Of a stretch of DNA of 64,000 nt, positions 60,728 to 64,000 are shown in pieces (within the stretch, counting starts at the first letter, position 1; every line of letters begins with the position of its first letter). This DNA comes from Chromobotia macracanthus (Eukaryota > Chordata > Actinopteri > Cypriniformes > Botiidae), in NCBI GenBank assembly GCA_036877525.1, contig JAZGTH010000031.1, positions 4,878,501-4,942,500 of the forward strand, given 5' to 3'. The notes below the pieces were generated by a model. That model worked only from the letters and a program-made list of their open reading frames with translations, was not told the origin of the DNA and did not search any database. The position numbers and the translations under genes were made by a program.

Positions 60728-63700
60728 CTGGAGTCAGACAAATAAATAAGGAAATGCACCACTATAACACAATTTATTATAACCTGCCACATGGTTACAG
60801 AAGTGTAGTTATTTATTTTTAAGGGCTTTTTTATTGGTAGTTAAAGCTAACAGGTGATAGAGAGAAGAGCGCAACATGACAACTCAGATTCAAACCCGTA
60901 TTTCCTACTTGAGCACCACAACCCAATGTTAACCACTATGTCATAGCACAACAGTAGTGGTGCATTAATACTCATTTTGTAATATTCATTTGTTAATCGT
61001 TTGCACATTCTATACATACAAATATGTCAGGCACACAAATTGGTTTTGTAAGATTTCTCCATCGGAGTGTTTCTTACCCACTCTGTTAATCAACTCATCT
61101 TCGATAGGGTTTTCCTTTTTTTTGGTGGTGCTGTACATGCTTGAAGGTCTCCGTACTGCTTTCTGTCTTATGTGACCTCCTGTTCCACTTGGTGATTTGA
61201 CCCTCCTCTTTACATCGTCTGGAGAGTGGGGCACATCGGACGGCTTTATTGCCCGCAGCCTAAACGGGCTGCCCCTCACAGGCTGTCCGTACAGCATTAG
61301 AGAAAATGAGTACTCTCCTTCACTCTTAAGCGTGTACCCTACCTCATAAGTTCCATTTTTATTGTCCACTATCTCCACCTCCATTGCCCGTGCTCCTTCT
61401 TGTCCTGTGATCTCCGCCTGGAGCACAGCATTACCAGTTCGCACAAGTTCACTGTCCTTATCCTTGGTGGTAACAGTTACAGTCACATGTTGACCCACAA
61501 GGGCATGTCTGAGGCCCTCTCCCGTTGCTACGCTTGTGTGTCCCACTGCACTTGTCGTCAACAGCACACCTAGGTTCTGGATGGAGCGTCGTAGGCCTTC
61601 AGTTTCTATCTGGCAGTCAAGGTGGGCATTCTCGTGTGGCCGTTCAGGAAAGTTATGGCAGGCGAGGGCACTCACCCGCTCACTCATCTGTTTTTGAACC
61701 AGCAGAACTTCAGTGGCACTGCCATGGTTCAAGGCCTGCTCTGTGAAAGTGCAGCTGCTCTGGATGTGCTCTTTCCCCTGAAGCAGGGAGAATAACTGCG
61801 CCTGCAGCACCTGCAGCAGAAAATGCATTGTGAGAGAGGAAAGATAAAGTGTGAAATTAACCGTCTGAGTGATTTCTGACCTTCTGCTTGGTGGTGCAGA
61901 TGTTCTCCAGGTCGGTGATGAGCGCAGCTTTGCGCTGGTGCAGCACCCTTTCCAGCTCCTCAAACGTGATGTTGATGTCATTGACAGCTTCGTTTTTCCT
62001 CTCTGTCAGCTGTTTTGAGATTTCACTCACAAGTTCAATGGCTGCTGTTAGCTGGGGCAGCCTGGTCAAGGCAAGAATGACAAATGATGGATAAAATGAA
62101 CATTTACTATTTGTAAACCTTTTTTAAATAACATTTTGACCCTACATATATAAAAGTATTTTTAAAACATGTTTAGAATCATTTGCAGTCATATAATGAA
62201 GACTTTAACAATACCCATAGAATAGTTTTTTGTGTTGTTATACATGAAGTGGGTCGCTTAATGAGGGCCACCATGTTGAGATCATATGTCCAGTGAAATA
62301 TTACTCACTTTATTTTGGTAACCCGCTTATTGGACACTTTTAACAGCTGCAGAGGTTTTTACAAGCAATATATAGTTATTGTTAAAACGTGAACTGCATA
62401 TAACAGCTGACTGTTATGCACTGAGCATGTGTACCTGTTGCGAATAGCATCTAGTTGGTTCTTTAAAACTGCTTTGTGCTGTTCTACAACATCCCGCAGT
62501 GGAACGGTCACATGCTCCCTGTGTTCCCCCTCTGTGCAGTCCAGACACATGGCTGTCTCACACGACTCGCAGTAAAACTCCATCACCTACAGAGGGCACC
62601 AGCGAGCCACTCAATCATACAGGAGGCTAATGGATTCTCAAAGGCTACTAATGTACACAACAAACCTAAACACACATATATTAGTACTGTTAAGACACAT
62701 AAAAGAATGCGCTGGCACCTTTTTTTGTGCGTTTACCAATAATAGGGAACAATGAATAAAAAGCAGACCAGTAGCTTCTGACATAAATGATTGGCTCAAA
62801 TGTAGAGAGTGGTTAAGAAATTCCCATTTCTTTATATATGCAAAAAACCATAAACCGGTTTCGTTTGCATATCCTAAAAATTACAACATAAATTCAATGC
62901 AGATTTTTGCTGTAGATGTTTCTTCTCTCATGTTCCCACCACGTATGACCAAAATGTGTTTGATCATCAGGCGAAAAGAGGCTTACTTTGCCCTCATGAT
63001 TGGGGCAGGAGAGCGGTTTCCCGGCAGCTGCCGCACTCAGCGACTGCAGCACACTGCAGGCCTCCGGCCGAGAACATTCTGGGTCTCTCTGCAGCACCTC
63101 CATGAGGTTTGTGATGAAGAAGTTATTTTGTAGTGCTGCTACACCTTTCTCTGGCAAGATGGAGGTCTGTCTGCACACGGGGCAGGACAGAGTCAGGGAC
63201 TGAGGAGGAATGTAGTTCTGTAAGCACCTGTGAGATGAAGAGAGGGAAGGAAGGCGAGATAAGAAGGAGGGAAAGAGTTAGATAACAAGTGTTGTTGCAG
63301 TCTTAATCACAATAAAGCCTACTGACACATAACATCCTGATACAAGCACAGTATACAAAGTAACCATAGAGACACCATAGAGTGTGTGTTGACAGACAGT
63401 CTCATTGTTGTACTGTACTCATCTAGTCATCATCTACGTAGAAGAAAAACCCAATGAAAAGCCAATGAATGTCACCGATTACTAAACAAAGTTCACTGTT
63501 TACAGTGAACACATATGCCATCCTGTCAAAAGATTAATAAGCCATCAACCATTGAGCATGCTATTAAAACTGTGTTTGCACCAAATTTAATATGCTCACA
63601 TTTAATATTCATTGATGCACATGTGGTCGCCATGGGTTTGAATCTGGCTTGCGTCTGGCTTCTTGTTTTTATTTCAATGCTACCCCTTTTACAGCTTATC

Positions 63701-63931
63701 ATTTCTTGTTCTCCCTCTAGTTTTACTAAAAATTAGCAAAAAGATTAAAAAATATTGAACATGTTCAAAATTCTTCAAAACAGACCTTTCGCAGAAGGTG
63801 TGTAGGCAGGGCAGGACTTTGGGGTTGTGGTAGTGATCCAGACAAATGCTGCACACCAGGAACTGCTTATCTATCTGCCGGACCACTGGGCTTGTGCGGC
63901 CAGTCTCAAACTTTTCCATGGTGACAGACAT
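57649..63931 (-). CDS. trim3: trim3: RING/B-box/coiled-coil/filamin/NHL E3 ubiquitin ligase, 11 coding exons
   Basis: Exons, 5' to 3' on the minus strand: 63786-63931, 62987-63227, 62435-62586, 61881-62061, 61078-61810, 60624-60727, 60311-60478, 60065-60233, 58366-58436, 58119-58259, 57649-57801. All introns are GT-AG; total 752 residues (human TRIM3 744). RING starts at C27 (CSICLDHYHNPKVLPCLHTF), B-box at about 113-154, coiled coil to about 300, one filamin repeat (about 320-425), then six NHL repeats (about 480-752) ending CFKVYRYLQ. TRIM3 and TRIM2 are neuronal RNA/protein-binding ubiquitin ligases. RRVKSPSG, RRPSSMYST, KIGAGRLMGPKG and EFLFKFGSHG match TRIM3 better than TRIM2, whereas the first residues SPVVRQIDKQFLVC and ILPEKGVAALQNN are TRIM2-like. 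Start at 63931; a second Met is at residue 5. Confidence 0.94.
59254..59326. repeat. (AT)n microsatellite
   Basis: About 33 AT units followed by a few AC units, inside the trim3 intron between exons 8 and 9 (58437-60064). It is long and likely polymorphic. Confidence 0.95.
60880..60946 (-). repeat. tRNA-derived SINE-like remnant in trim3 intron 5
   Basis: On the minus strand it reads 'acatagtggttaac', similar to an A box, then 'acgggtttgaatctgag', similar to a B box (GGTTCGANTCC). It may belong to the same broad group as the copies in frem2 intron 6. Confidence 0.55.
61078..61810 (-). CDS. trim3: trim3 exon 5: end of coiled coil, filamin repeat and basic linker
   Basis: This 733-base exon spans residues about 240-484. 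It starts VLQAQLFSLLQGKEHIQSSC in the coiled coil and contains TGEGLRHALVGQHVTVTVTT, then DNKNGTYEVGYTLKSEGEYS and LYGQPVRGSPFRLRA of the filamin/ABP280 repeat. It ends with a basic, serine-rich linker (DDVKRRVKSPSG, RQKAVRRPSSMYST) before the NHL domain. The filamin repeat normally helps target recognition. Confidence 0.94.
62435..63931 (-). CDS. trim3: trim3 exons 1-3: RING and B-box
   Basis: Exon 1 (63786-63931) gives the N-terminus and the first RING cysteines (C27, C30) to CLHTFCER. Exon 2 (62987-63227) completes the RING (CLQNYIPPQSLTLSCPVCRQ) and opens the B-box (CPNHEGK). Exon 3 (62435-62586) completes it (VMEFYCESCETAMCLDCTEG). All zinc ligands expected for a TRIM RING and B-box 2 are present, so ligase activity is likely kept. 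Confidence 0.93.
63634..63720 (+). repeat. SINE fragment in trim3 intron 1
   Basis: The run 'gggtttgaatctggcttgcg' is a B-box-like tRNA-derived motif followed by a pyrimidine-rich SINE-like body (ttctccctc). The A-box half is weak. Confidence 0.45.
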
Positions 63932-63967
63932 TCACAAAGGTGGCCAAGGGCCAGTGCACACCTTAAC
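63932..63967 (-). other. trim3: trim3 5' UTR portion with upstream splice acceptor
   Basis: On the minus strand, 'cttcatttcag' at 63968-63978 is a good acceptor just upstream of the start codon. This suggests that the start-codon exon begins at 63967 and that at least one non-coding exon and the promoter lie beyond the window. Confidence 0.5.
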
Positions 63968-64000
63968 CTGAAATGAAGACATTTCAAATTTAAAGTCTTC

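Noticed and set aside
1..64000. CRISPR arrays, bacterial operons or viral insertions
   Set aside because: No regularly spaced direct repeats, no ribosome-binding-site-led gene runs and no viral polymerase or capsid-like frames were seen. The gene structure is that of a vertebrate.

Overview
The window is nuclear DNA of a vertebrate, almost certainly a cyprinid-type teleost. The genes are split by long AT-rich introns with GT-AG borders. The introns carry tRNA-derived SINE remnants, palindromic MITE-like elements of kinds common in cyprinid genomes, and (TA)n, (CA)n and (TGTA)n microsatellites. No bacterial or viral coding content was seen.

Layout: (1) 1-9262 is mostly intergenic. An unidentified open frame at the left edge (2-220) could be the last exon of a neighbouring gene. 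(2) 9263-48658, plus strand, is a complete 24-exon frem2 (FRAS1-related extracellular matrix protein 2): signal peptide, 12 CSPG repeats in one giant first exon, five Calx-beta domains each built from two exons, a long conserved C-terminal ectodomain, a transmembrane segment and a short tail ending in a PDZ ligand. The reading frame is intact except for one extra base near 11024-11026 in exon 1. (3) 51212-54848, plus strand, is an 8-exon class IV TRIM E3 ligase (RING, B-box 2, coiled coil, PRY-SPRY) with a compact CCAAT/E-box/ETS promoter. (4) 57649-63931, minus strand, is a complete 11-coding-exon trim3 (RING, B-box, coiled coil, filamin repeat, NHL propeller), whose 5' UTR continues towards or past the right edge.

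The two TRIM genes are convergent. Frem2 acts outside the cell in the Fraser complex at the epidermal basement membrane. The TRIM proteins are intracellular ubiquitin ligases. Nothing in the sequence suggests the three genes work in one pathway. Paralogue letters (a or b) cannot be assigned from the window alone.

I did not find a clearly new biological system. The points most worth checking are the single-base frameshift in an otherwise intact frem2, the unidentified edge ORF, a candidate conserved non-coding element in frem2 intron 4, and large palindromic elements placed close to exons.
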